From contig CAZSDK010000015.1 in NCBI GenBank assembly GCA_964605655.1, forward strand, positions 1-64,000: DNA of 64,000 nt. The letters run 5' to 3'. The notes under the pieces are model-generated. The model was not told where the DNA came from. It did not search any database and saw only the letters and a list, made by a program, of their open reading frames with translations. The stretch comes from JAKLIX01 sp964605655. GTDB lineage: Bacteria > Bacteroidota > Bacteroidia > Bacteroidales > CAIXZF01. The position numbers and the translations under genes were made by a program. Positions 45,261 to 54,353 of the stretch are shown here, piece after piece. Numbering within the stretch: the first letter of the stretch is position 1; each line of letters begins with the position of its first letter.

Positions 45261-46252
45261 TGCTTCTCCCCTTCCTTTGGCTTCATACCACCGGGTTTTG
45301 CAATGGAATCGCGCATGGAGGTATCAGCCTTGATGTTCTCCAGTTTATAATAGTCCATCACACCGAGGTTTCCGCTTCTAAAGGCATCCGCTAAAGCAAG
45401 TGGGATCTGCGCTTCTGCTTCTATCACTTTGGCCCTGGCCTCCTGAGCCTTGGCTTTCATCTCCTGCTCGTTGGCCACGGCCATGGCCCTGCGTTCCTCA
45501 GCCTTAGCCTGGGCGATGTTCTTATCGGCATTGGCCTGGTCCATCTGAAGCTGGGCACCGATATTTTTACCCACATCAATGTCGGCAATGTCAATGGACA
45601 ATATTTCAAAGGCTGTTCCGGAGTCCAGTCCTTTAGCCAACACCACCTTGGATATTTTATCGGGATTCTCTAATACTTCCTTATGTGATGTTGCCGATCC
45701 GATAGCCGTAACGACACCCTCTCCTACCCTGGCCAAAACGGTTTCCTCACCGGCACCACCGACCAGCTGTTTGATATTGGCCCTCACCGTGACCCTGGCC
45801 TTGGTGATCAGCTGAATACCATCTTTTGCAACAGCCGTCACCGGAGGGGTGTTGATCACCTTGGGGTTCACCGACATCTGCACGGCTTCAAACACATCCC
45901 TTCCGGCCAGGTCAATGGCCGTGGCGGATTTGAAATCCAGGGGTATGTTGGCCTTATCGGCAGAGATGAGGGCATTTACGACGGTCTTTACCCTTCCGCC
46001 AGCCAGGAAATGCGCCTCCAGCTCATTTCGGCTGAGTTTAAGTCCCGCCTTCGTGGCAGCGATCAGGTTGTTCACGATAATGGCAGGAGGCACTTTCCTC
46101 CACCGCATCAGGATCAGCTGGATCAGAGAGATCCTGACACCAGACACCAGGGCGTTGAACCACAATCCTACCGGAATAAAGTAAAAGATCAGCCAAAGAC
46201 CCAACAAGCAGGCTATACCGATCACCACTACGATGAGAACACTTTGTTCCAT
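45254..46252 (-). CDS. floA: Flotillin-like protein FloA
   Basis: A 332-aa membrane-microdomain scaffold protein. An N-terminal hydrophobic hairpin (VLIVVVIGIACLLGLWLIFYFIP) anchors it. The SPFH/PHB-like core carries NNLIAATKAGLKLSRNELEAH and VAKDGIQLITKARVTVRAN. The C-terminal Ala/Glu-rich helices (AKAEERRAMAVANEQEM) allow oligomerisation. It is the last gene of the clpS-nfeD-floA run (31-nt gap to nfeD); NfeD proteins are known partners of flotillins. Its final codons come from the heptamer array, so the last few residues may vary between strains. Confidence 0.95.
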
Positions 46253-46283
46253 AATATTAATTTATTAATTATCAATAAATAAC

Positions 46284-46751
46284 CTATACTTTCTTCTTGA
46301 CGAATATTTTATTTCCATCCACCTTCGTGATGACAACAGGAGTGTTCTGGTCAATAAAATCACCCATGGCATTCACCTCGAAGTAATCATCATGAAACAT
46401 GGCTTTACCCATGGGATTCAACCTTGAGATGGTGATACCTTCATCACCGGACTGAAGCTTGCCCTCCTGGATCACGTTCATCTTTCCTTCAACGGCATCC
46501 TTGAGCATAAATCGATTCCAGGTGCGGGCTTTCAGGACAAAGTACAGTACGATGACTGCTGATACCAGCACCGCGGCCAGGGTAATATGCCCGGTCACGG
46601 CACCATGAACAGAATAGGCCTGCCAGATGGCAAACACCATTGACATGAACCCGAGGATACCAACCACAGTTGAGCCCGGGATCACTAAAACTTCAAGAAC
46701 CAGCAACACCAGTCCGGCAATTATGAGTAATATGATAACAGTCAGTGACAT
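46284..46751 (-). CDS. NfeD-family membrane protein
   Basis: A 155-aa short NfeD-like protein. Four transmembrane helices lie in the first 75 residues (VIILLIIAGLVLLVLEVLVIPG with the conserved E-x-x-x-P-G), followed by a C-terminal OB-fold domain (GDEGITISRLNPMGKAMF). Short NfeD proteins lack the protease domain and act with flotillin or stomatin partners. It lies 11 nt after clpS and 31 nt before floA on the same strand. Confidence 0.93.
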   Translation of the reverse strand: MSLTVIILLIIAGLVLLVLEVLVIPGSTVVGILGFMSMVFAIWQAYSVHGAVTGHITLAAVLVSAVIVLYFVLKARTWNRFMLKDAVEGKMNVIQEGKLQSGDEGITISRLNPMGKAMFHDDYFEVNAMGDFIDQNTPVVITKVDGNKIFVKKKV

Positions 46752-46762
46752 GAGGTTACAGT

Positions 46763-47041
46763 TTAATCGATGGATACGGTCAACCCCCTTCGTAACATTT
46801 CATCGTACATGGGCTTCAGAAAGCTGTGGTCACCACTTCTTACTGCGCACTTTCCGTTGTAATGGGTCACCATGGCACATTGCTCAGCCTGTTCAGGTTC
46901 ATGGTCACAGACTTCGATGAGGGTATCGATCACAAAATCAAAAGTGTTGAAGTCATCATTATGAAGGATCAATTCCCTGGTCAAAGACAACTTGTCTTTG
47001 GTGTGGTCTTCGGGGTGCAGTTTTTCCTTTACCATAATCAT
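46763..47041 (-). CDS. clpS: ATP-dependent Clp protease adaptor ClpS
   Basis: A 92-aa N-recognin that delivers N-degron substrates to ClpAP/ClpCP. It contains the conserved LILHNDDFNTFDFVIDTL, with the Asn/Asp gate residues, and the pocket region AEQCAMVTHYNGKCAVRSG. It is the first gene of a run with nfeD and floA. Confidence 0.93.
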   Translation of the reverse strand: MIMVKEKLHPEDHTKDKLSLTRELILHNDDFNTFDFVIDTLIEVCDHEPEQAEQCAMVTHYNGKCAVRSGDHSFLKPMYDEMLRRGLTVSID

Positions 47042-47131
47042 AAAATCATATCGGGTATAAAGTTAAATAAAAAATCCACAATACGTATATTTTACCTCAA
47101 TAGGCTAATTTTGCGGGGAAAATGAATCTTT

Positions 47132-47773
47132 ATGAGGTTTGAGAGTTTACCTGAAATGCTTCTCAACAGGCTGACCCGGCCACTGCCGGGAAGCGAAGCC
47201 CACCTGGAGCTCACATCCATGAAACGTTTCAGGAGCTTCCCCATTCGTCCGGCCCCTGACACAAAGAAGAGCGGCGTGCTCGTACTATTATACCCTGATA
47301 ATCATGACATTAAGACCATTTTCATCCAGAGACCGGATTATGACGGCGTCCATGGCGGGCAGGTTTCTTTTCCGGGGGGAAAATGGGAGAGACATGATCC
47401 TGATCTCGTTCACACGGCACTCAGAGAAAGCCAGGAAGAAATAGGCATCCGGGCCACTCATGTCCGTGTCCTGGGAACCCTCACCGAACTGTTCATCCCA
47501 CCCAGCAATTTCCTGGTCACTCCGGTGGTAGGCTGGACAGACCCCATCACGCCTTTGTTACCCGATCCGGAAGAAGTCGTTGAAATCCTTCACATCTCAG
47601 TGTATGAACTGATAAAGCCCTCGACGCTGCAGACGAAAAGGGTCACTGCCGGTGACTGGCAGGGTGAGGTCCCCTGCTTCTTTGTTCACGACAAGATCAT
47701 CTGGGGTGCTACAGCAATGATACTGAATGAAATGCTTGATGTGATCAAGCCGTTTCTACCACCTCTATCTTAG
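47132..47773 (+). CDS. Nudix hydrolase, CoA pyrophosphatase-like
   Basis: A 213-aa Nudix enzyme of the NudL / CoA diphosphatase group, which cleaves CoA and its derivatives to phosphopantetheine and 3',5'-ADP. The group-specific GGQVSFPGGKWE precedes and merges with the Nudix box TALRESQEEIGI. The N-terminal MLLNRLTRPLPG and R-P-A stretches are common to the group. Its 3' end overlaps the convergent OsmC gene by 29 nt. Confidence 0.9.
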   Translation: MRFESLPEMLLNRLTRPLPGSEAHLELTSMKRFRSFPIRPAPDTKKSGVLVLLYPDNHDIKTIFIQRPDYDGVHGGQVSFPGGKWERHDPDLVHTALRESQEEIGIRATHVRVLGTLTELFIPPSNFLVTPVVGWTDPITPLLPDPEEVVEILHISVYELIKPSTLQTKRVTAGDWQGEVPCFFVHDKIIWGATAMILNEMLDVIKPFLPPLS

Positions 47774-48167
47774 TAACGATATTCACCTTTCCTTTGATCA
47801 TGGCGCTGACGCTGCAGTACTTATCTTTAGAAAGATTGACAGCATTTTCCAGTTTCTCCATAGGAAGATTTTTTCCATGGAAGATGTACGTCATGTAGAT
47901 GGTATGATAGATCTTGGGGTGCTCTTCAGCCAGTTCCCCTTCCAGCTTCATCTCAAATTTCTCTACATCTACCCTCATTTTTTTCAGGATAGATACCACA
48001 TCCATCCCGGTACAACCTGCTAAGGCGCTTAATACCAATGCCTTAGGCCTAGGGCCTTGATCCTGTCCGCCGACAGCCTCATCAGCATCCATAATCAGGG
48101 TATGACCATTGACCTCTGCCTCAAAAGCCATTCCTCCGGTCCATGTCACGTTAACTGCAGTCTTCAT
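47745..48167 (-). CDS. OsmC-family peroxiredoxin-like protein
   Basis: A 140-aa OsmC/Ohr/YhfA-type protein. Two conserved cysteines, Cys52 (ALAGCTGMDVVSIL) and Cys118 (KDKYCSVSAMI), occupy the peroxidatic and resolving positions. The N-terminal part GMAFEAEVNGHTLIMDADE is typical of the OsmC-like YhfA branch. It probably reduces organic hydroperoxides. It overlaps the 3' end of the Nudix gene by 29 nt in convergent orientation. Confidence 0.92.
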   Translation of the reverse strand: MKTAVNVTWTGGMAFEAEVNGHTLIMDADEAVGGQDQGPRPKALVLSALAGCTGMDVVSILKKMRVDVEKFEMKLEGELAEEHPKIYHTIYMTYIFHGKNLPMEKLENAVNLSKDKYCSVSAMIKGKVNIVTKIEVVETA

Positions 48168-48247
48168 TATAATTGATTTGTATGTATTAACAGCAGTGCG
48201 CTAAAATTGTTTAATGAATCCTGTTGGGCGGGAATCAAAAAGAACAC

Positions 48248-49321
48248 TTATCGAAAGCTAAAGTGGGTTGGAATGATCCCTGTTTTGAATGAATCGACCA
48301 CAAATCCTTTATCGGCTAGATACCGGTAGACCCACCCATCCTGAACATAATCGACAGGATCAGAGACATATAAGAGATCATTCTTCTGGTCCAGGCCCAG
48401 GGCATACAGGTAGCCGGAATGTGGGATAAAGGCTTTCTGACTGAGCGCCGTGGACGTGATCCCCAGGTCGTACACCCCGTCCTTATAGAGGAAATACATC
48501 CTGTCTCCGGCCTGGTTGATGACCAGTTTTTCGGGATGGATACTGGTGCCAGGGAAGGGTATATCTCTGATTATCTGTTTACTCTGTGGATTAATACAGA
48601 CGAGGTGACCTTCGCTGTCACCGGCAGCAGGGAACCCGTTATAGCCGTTTCCCGAACACAGGACCCAGATCTTTCCTTCTTTATCGGATACGATACCCGT
48701 AGGTTTGGGATATACCTGCACGGTTGCGGTGACTGAGTCGGATGAGGTCTGAATGACTGACAGAACGCTGTCAATCCCAAAACCTCCCTGGTTGAGAACA
48801 AACAACTGCTCACCCAGCAGCAACATCTTCTCAGGGCCTGTCCCGACTGGTATGTTCTTCTTAATAGATTTTGAAGTCAAATCAATGACAGCCAGGGTAT
48901 TATCCCAACAACTTACATAGGCTTTCTGCTGGCTCACCGGCAGAATGTACCTGGGAAGGGTAAGACCGCTGATGCTTCCGGAACGTTGCAAATTTTTAAG
49001 ATCAACGATCTCAATCTTGTTTGCATTATTGACCACGATGTACCCGAAATCACCATAGGTCTCCATCGACTGAACGATATTGCCCAGCGGCAGCTGGTTC
49101 ACATTCTCATAAAGATTGTTGTAAACGACGCCGTCTGTATAATTTAAAAAACTGATGGTGCCGGTCCCTGACATGAAGGGCCCTTCGTTGCAGATAAAGA
49201 CGCCGTTGTCATATTTCCCGGGAAGAGAAGTCTGCTGGGGTTCTTCCGTCTTTTCGCAGGAAATGAGCGTAGCCAGCATCATGATAGCGAAATACCTTTG
49301 TAATAAGCTCAGTTTCATCAT
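48248..49321 (-). CDS. BtuG-like surface beta-propeller lipoprotein (cobalamin-binding candidate)
   Basis: A 357-aa lipoprotein (lipobox ATLISC). The fold is a seven-bladed YVTN/DUF5074-type propeller (YDNGVFICNEGPFMSGTG, QKAYVSCWDNTLAVIDL, GKIWVLCSGNGYNG). In Bacteroides, BtuG is a propeller lipoprotein that captures cobalamin with extreme affinity and hands it to BtuB. Here the gene lies 9 nt after the BtuB-like receptor and under the same cobalamin riboswitch, so that role is the best inference. No direct B12-binding residue can be assigned by eye. Confidence 0.85.
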   Translation of the reverse strand: MMKLSLLQRYFAIMMLATLISCEKTEEPQQTSLPGKYDNGVFICNEGPFMSGTGTISFLNYTDGVVYNNLYENVNQLPLGNIVQSMETYGDFGYIVVNNANKIEIVDLKNLQRSGSISGLTLPRYILPVSQQKAYVSCWDNTLAVIDLTSKSIKKNIPVGTGPEKMLLLGEQLFVLNQGGFGIDSVLSVIQTSSDSVTATVQVYPKPTGIVSDKEGKIWVLCSGNGYNGFPAAGDSEGHLVCINPQSKQIIRDIPFPGTSIHPEKLVINQAGDRMYFLYKDGVYDLGITSTALSQKAFIPHSGYLYALGLDQKNDLLYVSDPVDYVQDGWVYRYLADKGFVVDSFKTGIIPTHFSFR

Positions 49322-49330
49322 GAAGAGTTA

Positions 49331-51313
49331 TTAATGTTGTGATTGAAAATGCAAGGTAACTCCCAGTTGCACAGACCTTCCGGGCATAGGATAATATTTG
49401 ACGACCTGGTAAGATGCATCCCAACAGTTTTCGAGTTTCAGCTGTAGGGAACATCCATATTTATTCTTATGGAACCCATCCCACCTTAACAGGGCATTTC
49501 CCACGATATAAGCAGGAACATACTGGGAGTTGTCGCGGGTAATGAATACTTTTCCATTGTAGATATGCTGATATTCCAGGATCAGGTTCTTTAGTCCCGC
49601 TCTGATTATCGAATGGGTCTTATAGGCGGGAGTATAAATCAGCTGTTTCCCCTTGCTTTCATCGTTGGAATAAAGCGCGTGGGTATTCAACGAGGACGAC
49701 CTGGTCAACTGAAGCTTCAGGTCGACCCTGAAGTGATCCCACCGGCCTGAATATTCCATACCGGCATCAATCCCCCTGATGACCACCTCCCTTGCATTTT
49801 CAGCCACCCAATAGGATGAAGAGGCAGGCACCCAGGTGATCATGTTCCGTATCCGGGTATAAAACAGGCTCGTGTTGACCAACAGTTGGTGGCGATCAGT
49901 ATGAAAGAGGGTCAGATGGCCTCCGGTTTCTGCATTCCATCCGTCTTCCGGATTCAAATCCCTGTTACCGCCGGGTATCCAGAAGAGATCATTCAGACTT
50001 GGATAGCGGTAGATCCTTGAGACTCCCCCGTTCCATTCAAGGTAAGGTCCGCACTTCCCCCGGAAGCCCAGGTAAGGGGTCACCGGCACCCTGAAATCAC
50101 GCAGCCATACCTGGCGAAGGTTAAACATGATGATCCAACGTTCTTTGTCGAATGACTTTTTCAGGGAAAGATAGGCCGCAGCCTGTCCCTGTTCGTTGTA
50201 ACCCCCGTAGTCACCCACGTTGACAGCCTGCCAGTCAAGGTCCAGTCCGGCTGTCAACCGTAAATCGTACCACGCGAGTTTTCGATCATAACTGATTTCT
50301 CCCTGCGTGCTGTGATTTCTGATCTTTGAGTCGATCAGGAACCAACCGTCGGAAAGTTGTTCCGTATAGTGAAGATCATCGTGAAAAGAGGCTATTCCTG
50401 CAGAAAGCAAACCTTTGCCTGACTGGTGTTTCCATCGGGCAGCAAACCTTATTGACTGATCAAAGCGGTCCGCATTCTGATTGGCAGAGGTGACAGAAGC
50501 CGGTATCTCTCTGTCGGACCTCTGCCACCAGGCATGAAAATCGATACGGTCCTTTTCCCAGGTCCTGCTGAGGCTTTGCAGCACACCGGTCTGCATGACG
50601 GAGGCATGCTGTCTTTTAAAGGTCTCATCACCAAGAGAGTATGGAAAATCGTTGTCTTTCTGAAGATGAAGGATGGCAGTACTGGAGCACCAGTTGTGTT
50701 GTTGCAGGGTCAATCTGGCATGTTGTATCCTTTCTCCGAAACTCCCGATATTCGCGCCGGCACTCAGCCTGGTTCCCGGCAGAGCTCCCGGATCAGATGA
50801 AAGGAATACCCCGCCACCCATGCTTCCGCTACCGTAAAGAGATGAAGAACCACCATACCTGATCTCTGCTTTATCGAAAAGGAATACCGGTACCAGGGAA
50901 AGATCCATCATTCCTGATCCGGGTGGGTTCAACTCAAATCCTTCCCAAAAAATACCGGATTGGTCTGATGACGTCCCTCTCAGGCTCAGAGTTGCCAGGT
51001 TGCCGGCTCCATAATCCCTCACATACAGGACCGATCCCTGGCTCAGAAGGGCAGACAGATCATCTGCCCCCGCCATCACCATCGTGGTACTATCGAAACG
51101 TTCAAGGGTCTGCCCGACCCCGAAAGGCTGATCCTTGACCCCTGTCACCTCGATGCCGGTGATCAGGCTGCTGCTGTCGATGTTCGCATTCTGTGAGAAA
51201 AGACGGGCAGGCTCAAGGAAGCAACAAAGCAGAAGGAATAACAATATCCTTCCGGTCACTGTCACATGCTTTCTTTGAAACACTCTGTTCTTTATGACAT
51301 CAGAAAGGTCCAT
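49331..51313 (-). CDS. btuB: BtuB-like TonB-dependent cobalamin receptor
   Basis: A 660-aa outer-membrane receptor. The TonB plug is recognised by LSALLSQGSVLYVRDYGAGN, LATLSLRGTSSDQSGIFWEG and the YGSGSMGGGVFLSSD segment. The barrel ends in VQLGVTLHFQSQH. The hydrophobic core of the signal peptide lies at residues 23-33, so a start at the in-frame GTG at residue 18 or 20 is possible; the ATG at 51313 is kept here. The 5' leader holds a cobalamin riboswitch. The BtuG-like gene follows after 9 nt, matching the known btuB-btuG arrangement. Confidence 0.9.
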   Translation of the reverse strand: MDLSDVIKNRVFQRKHVTVTGRILLFLLLCCFLEPARLFSQNANIDSSSLITGIEVTGVKDQPFGVGQTLERFDSTTMVMAGADDLSALLSQGSVLYVRDYGAGNLATLSLRGTSSDQSGIFWEGFELNPPGSGMMDLSLVPVFLFDKAEIRYGGSSSLYGSGSMGGGVFLSSDPGALPGTRLSAGANIGSFGERIQHARLTLQQHNWCSSTAILHLQKDNDFPYSLGDETFKRQHASVMQTGVLQSLSRTWEKDRIDFHAWWQRSDREIPASVTSANQNADRFDQSIRFAARWKHQSGKGLLSAGIASFHDDLHYTEQLSDGWFLIDSKIRNHSTQGEISYDRKLAWYDLRLTAGLDLDWQAVNVGDYGGYNEQGQAAAYLSLKKSFDKERWIIMFNLRQVWLRDFRVPVTPYLGFRGKCGPYLEWNGGVSRIYRYPSLNDLFWIPGGNRDLNPEDGWNAETGGHLTLFHTDRHQLLVNTSLFYTRIRNMITWVPASSSYWVAENAREVVIRGIDAGMEYSGRWDHFRVDLKLQLTRSSSLNTHALYSNDESKGKQLIYTPAYKTHSIIRAGLKNLILEYQHIYNGKVFITRDNSQYVPAYIVGNALLRWDGFHKNKYGCSLQLKLENCWDASYQVVKYYPMPGRSVQLGVTLHFQSQH

Positions 51314-51421
51314 ACCTCGGCTTATTCACCTGTTGTCAGTCTGTACCTCCGGGAACGATGAAAAAGTTTTTTAGACCTGATCATGCCTTTTCTCCCGAAA
51401 GCACTGAATACACAATGCAAT

Positions 51422-51595
51422 GGCAGGTCTTCTGACTTACTCTCCTTTTAATGTCTTCCCACCCAAAAGGCAGTGACAAAGGGTATTAAAAGGCTATATA
51501 GAGCTTACAGCAGCGGGTACTGTTCAGGAATTTCCCTTCGCAGGGATCACCTGATTCCCTTTTCACGTGTTGCCGGGGACCGGCTCACGCACCAT
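51422..51595 (-). ncRNA. Cobalamin riboswitch (B12 element)
   Basis: On the minus strand the order is AAAAGGGAATCAGGTG, TCCTGAACAGTACCCGCTGCTGT, AAGC, GTCACTG, GGGTGGGAAG and AGTCAGAAGACCTGCC; these are the conserved blocks of the B12 riboswitch, including the B12 box. It precedes the BtuB-like gene by about 109 nt. Binding of adenosylcobalamin (or a related form) is expected to repress it. Exact ends are approximate. Confidence 0.95.
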
Positions 51596-51602
51596 TGCTT
51601 TG

Positions 51603-51610
51603 CAAAAGTA
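51603..51610 (-). promoter_or_regulatory. -7 element of the cobalamin-uptake operon
   Basis: TACTTTTG on the minus strand lies just before the riboswitch. No convincing -33 element was found at the usual distance. Confidence 0.55.
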
Positions 51611-51721
51611 CGAATTTCAAAGCTTCGACTGTTGGAACCTGATCTTTTTTAAACAAATACATGATGGTTTATCAAAGCAGGTCAGAGTATTATTATTTTT
51701 GAGGCTGTACAGCATGAGGAG

Positions 51722-51976
51722 ATGAAGTACAAATCAGTGGCAAGGTGGTTAAGTGTGGTGATGATTTTGGGCAGCATGTTTATGTATGCACCGGAGCTTT
51801 CTGCGTCCGCCCGTCCAAGATACAGACACATCACCCATAGCGGTTATCACAAAGGCAAACATCACCGCTATAAAAAAAGATCCCACAGAAGTTACAGAAA
51901 GAGGTTCTCAAGAAATACCAGCACAGTACCAAAAGGTTATAAGATAGAGAATCCCAGACATTTCAAGGTATGGTAA
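51722..51976 (+). CDS. Small secreted basic protein of unknown function
   Basis: An 84-aa protein with a signal peptide or anchor (WLSVVMILGSMFMYAPELSA). Its mature part is very rich in Arg, Lys, His and Tyr (HKGKHHRYKKRSHRSYRKRF), hence strongly basic. No family is recognised. It overlaps the serine-hydrolase gene by 7 nt, which supports its being real and translated. Confidence 0.7.
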   Translation: MKYKSVARWLSVVMILGSMFMYAPELSASARPRYRHITHSGYHKGKHHRYKKRSHRSYRKRFSRNTSTVPKGYKIENPRHFKVW

Positions 51977-53079
51977 GAAAAAGCATCCGGTCATTCTGCT
52001 TTTTGGGCCTGATGATGACCCTGGCCTCCTGTCACGTGGTCCGGTTCTTCTGGTGGAATTATGCTGACATTCACGATGACAGGAAGTTCCCTTCAGTTGG
52101 GGTGCAAACCGCATCACCAGCCTTTGCATTTTTCAGGGATGACGAAAACCTGAGTCCGAAAGTACCGGCATCGGTGCAAGGTCGCTATTCTTCCTTCGAC
52201 GACCTGCTGGAAGACAGCCGTACTGTAGCCTTTCTTGTCATCCGTAACGATACGATTTTATATGAACAGTACAGGGATGGTTACCGAGACGACTCTTTCA
52301 TCCCTTCCTTTTCCGTGGTTAAGTCAGTGGTAGCTGCCCTGGTTGGCATTGCCGTGGAGGAGGGCACCATGGGCTCTGTTCATGACCCTATCACGAAATA
52401 TCTGCCAGAACTCAGCAACCAGGGATACGACCCCATCACCCTGGAACATCTGCTGAACATGAGGTCAGGACTCAAATTCAAAGAATCATACGGAAGTCCT
52501 TTTGCCAAAATGCCCAAGTTTTACTACGGCCGCCACCTGAAACGATATGTGAAGCACGTGAAAGTGCAACATCCTCCCGGACAAGAATATGACTATCAAA
52601 GTATTAACACACTTTTACTGAGCCTGGCACTGGAAAAAGCCAGTGGCATGCCGGTGAACGAATATCTTGAAACAAAGATGTGGATGCCTTTGGGTATGGA
52701 ATCCGATGCCACCTGGAGCGTCGACAGTAAAAAAGATATGACCGTCAAGTCGTTTTGCTGCCTGAATGCCGTCGCCAGGGACTATGCAAGGTTTGGACGG
52801 TTATACCTGAAAAAAGGAAACTGGAATGGAAAGCAGGTACTGCCTGAAGAATGGGTAAATACGACCCTGAATGCTGTTAACAACTCCCGTGATTCCGAAC
52901 ATTACCCCTATGTTTATTGCTGGAGGGTTCCTGAAAAGAATGTACTGTTCGCAAAAGGGGTTCTCGGACAGTACGTCTATCTCAACTTCGATAAAAACCT
53001 GATCATCGTACGGTTAGGAAAAGGAAACGGGCCGGTAAGGTGGTCTTACCTGTTCAAAGAGATCACTTCACAGTATTAA
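51970..53079 (+). CDS. Beta-lactamase-fold serine hydrolase lipoprotein
   Basis: A 369-aa lipoprotein (lipobox TLASC, Cys21) of the class C beta-lactamase / NylB-like family. The nucleophile motif SVVK is at residues 115-118. The second motif appears as EYDYQSIN, where other members read YxN, and the third KTG-like motif is not obvious. Known members hydrolyse beta-lactams, 6-aminohexanoate oligomers or esters; the substrate here is unknown and beta-lactam resistance should not be inferred. It overlaps the preceding small gene by 7 nt. Its end nearly touches the convergent thioesterase gene (4 nt). Confidence 0.88.
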   Translation: MVRKSIRSFCFLGLMMTLASCHVVRFFWWNYADIHDDRKFPSVGVQTASPAFAFFRDDENLSPKVPASVQGRYSSFDDLLEDSRTVAFLVIRNDTILYEQYRDGYRDDSFIPSFSVVKSVVAALVGIAVEEGTMGSVHDPITKYLPELSNQGYDPITLEHLLNMRSGLKFKESYGSPFAKMPKFYYGRHLKRYVKHVKVQHPPGQEYDYQSINTLLLSLALEKASGMPVNEYLETKMWMPLGMESDATWSVDSKKDMTVKSFCCLNAVARDYARFGRLYLKKGNWNGKQVLPEEWVNTTLNAVNNSRDSEHYPYVYCWRVPEKNVLFAKGVLGQYVYLNFDKNLIIVRLGKGNGPVRWSYLFKEITSQY

Positions 53080-53083
53080 AATA

Positions 53084-53578
53084 TCAAGGCAGAAAGGCAT
53101 CAGGACCCGGGTAATCGAGTTGACTTTCTGCTCTTTCATCCGGGAAAGAAAAATAGCTGATGAGACCCTCTGTACACAGTTCTCCATCAGAACTGAACAG
53201 GGAAACATGGATGACAGCGATGCTGCGCTTCATTTCCTCCAGCCTGGCAACCAGTTTGATAGCACCACTTCTCACAGGTACCGGCTTGCGGTAACGTATG
53301 TCCAGGCGGCTGGTCACCCCCCCTTTGCCAACAATGACTGAAAGGAACCAGGAGGCGATTTCGTCCATCAGTGTAGCCTGTATGCCTCCGTGTAGAATGT
53401 CTTTCCAGCCTTGATAGTCAGGGGAAGGATCCCACAGAGAAGTAATGGTATCCCCTTCCTTTTCGAATTTCATCCGCAACCCAATATGGTTGTGGGGCGA
53501 GCATCCGAAACAGTTATACCCTTCCCTGCCGGCGTAAGGGTTTCTCAAAAATGCACCGGTTTTACTTTTCGACTCCAT
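53084..53578 (-). CDS. PaaI-family hot-dog thioesterase
   Basis: A 164-aa acyl-CoA thioesterase-like protein. The N-terminal NCFGCSPHNHIGLRMKFEK is typical of a PaaI-like subgroup. The hot-dog core has ILHGGIQATLMDEIASW, with the catalytic region HGGI and a DE pair. The start codon overlaps the end of the MORN-like gene by 17 nt. The substrate is unknown. Confidence 0.88.
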   Translation of the reverse strand: MESKSKTGAFLRNPYAGREGYNCFGCSPHNHIGLRMKFEKEGDTITSLWDPSPDYQGWKDILHGGIQATLMDEIASWFLSVIVGKGGVTSRLDIRYRKPVPVRSGAIKLVARLEEMKRSIAVIHVSLFSSDGELCTEGLISYFSFPDERAESQLDYPGPDAFLP

Positions 53579-54338
53579 TTTTGAAGGTCGTGGTTTTCTT
53601 CAGGGTACCGTTTTCATCAAATTCGGTCCATTTCCCCTCCTTCTGACCATTCACATACTGACCGGAAATCTTTTCCTTTCCGTTCTCATGGTACTCCTTA
53701 TAAAGACCATTCTGGACGCCTTTTACATAGATCTCTTCCTGTTGCTTGTTCCCATTGGCATAAAGATAAACCTGAAGACCATCCAGGTCGCCGTTGACAT
53801 AATTGTACTCGGCCACCGGCTTCCCTTCCGTAGAGTACCATTTGTCAGGTCCATCCTTCTTGCCCATCTTGTAAGCACACTCCTCCTGCAGTTTACCGGT
53901 GAGGTCATAATAGATTTTGTAGGGTCCGTGTTTAACGCCGTTCACATAATTGGTCTCAGAGGCCACTCTCCCCCCATACGTAAACCTCTTGCTGACGCCA
54001 TCCACATTCCCACCTTTGTAATACTCTTCATAAAGCAGTGCCCCTCTTTCATCGATCCCCAGGGAGATCCCGTTTCTCACCCCAATGGTGTACACGTCTA
54101 TTGACTTCACGGTACCAGCCTGGTGATAAGCAATCCAGACACCATCTTTCTTGTCATTTTTATACACTCCGATGGCATAACTCCCCTTATCGCCGTCCTC
54201 TCTCCAGTAACCTTTTTTCAGTCCTTTGGCATCAGTACGGTTCAAGGTATCAGGCAGAGCAGGCTTTGCCGGGTTCTCCTGTGCTGCTCCGGTCAACACC
54301 CAGAGCAGGATTCCTGTGGCTATAAGTAACTTTTTCAT
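53562..54338 (-). CDS. YwqK-type MORN-repeat-like exported protein
   Basis: A 258-aa protein with a signal peptide (LLIATGILLWVLTGAAQ). About seven repeats follow of the form YVNGxKxGxWxxYxxxG (NYVNGVKHGPYKIYYDLTGK, KGVQNGLYKEYHENGKEK), characteristic of MORN-variant repeats. These proteins are often labelled YwqK-type antitoxins because of a toxin partner in Bacillus, but no toxin is nearby here. It probably acts at the envelope as a beta-solenoid. The thioesterase gene overlaps it by 17 nt. Confidence 0.85.
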   Translation of the reverse strand: MKKLLIATGILLWVLTGAAQENPAKPALPDTLNRTDAKGLKKGYWREDGDKGSYAIGVYKNDKKDGVWIAYHQAGTVKSIDVYTIGVRNGISLGIDERGALLYEEYYKGGNVDGVSKRFTYGGRVASETNYVNGVKHGPYKIYYDLTGKLQEECAYKMGKKDGPDKWYSTEGKPVAEYNYVNGDLDGLQVYLYANGNKQQEEIYVKGVQNGLYKEYHENGKEKISGQYVNGQKEGKWTEFDENGTLKKTTTFKNGVEK

Positions 54339-54353
54339 AATTAATATTTTATA

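Noticed and set aside
51970..53079. Antibiotic-resistance beta-lactamase
   Set aside because: Only the fold and SxxK are supported; the second motif differs and many relatives are esterases or amidases.
53562..54338. Toxin-antitoxin system at the YwqK-like gene
   Set aside because: The label comes from a Bacillus relative; no toxin gene is adjacent, and the signal peptide makes a cytoplasmic antitoxin unlikely.
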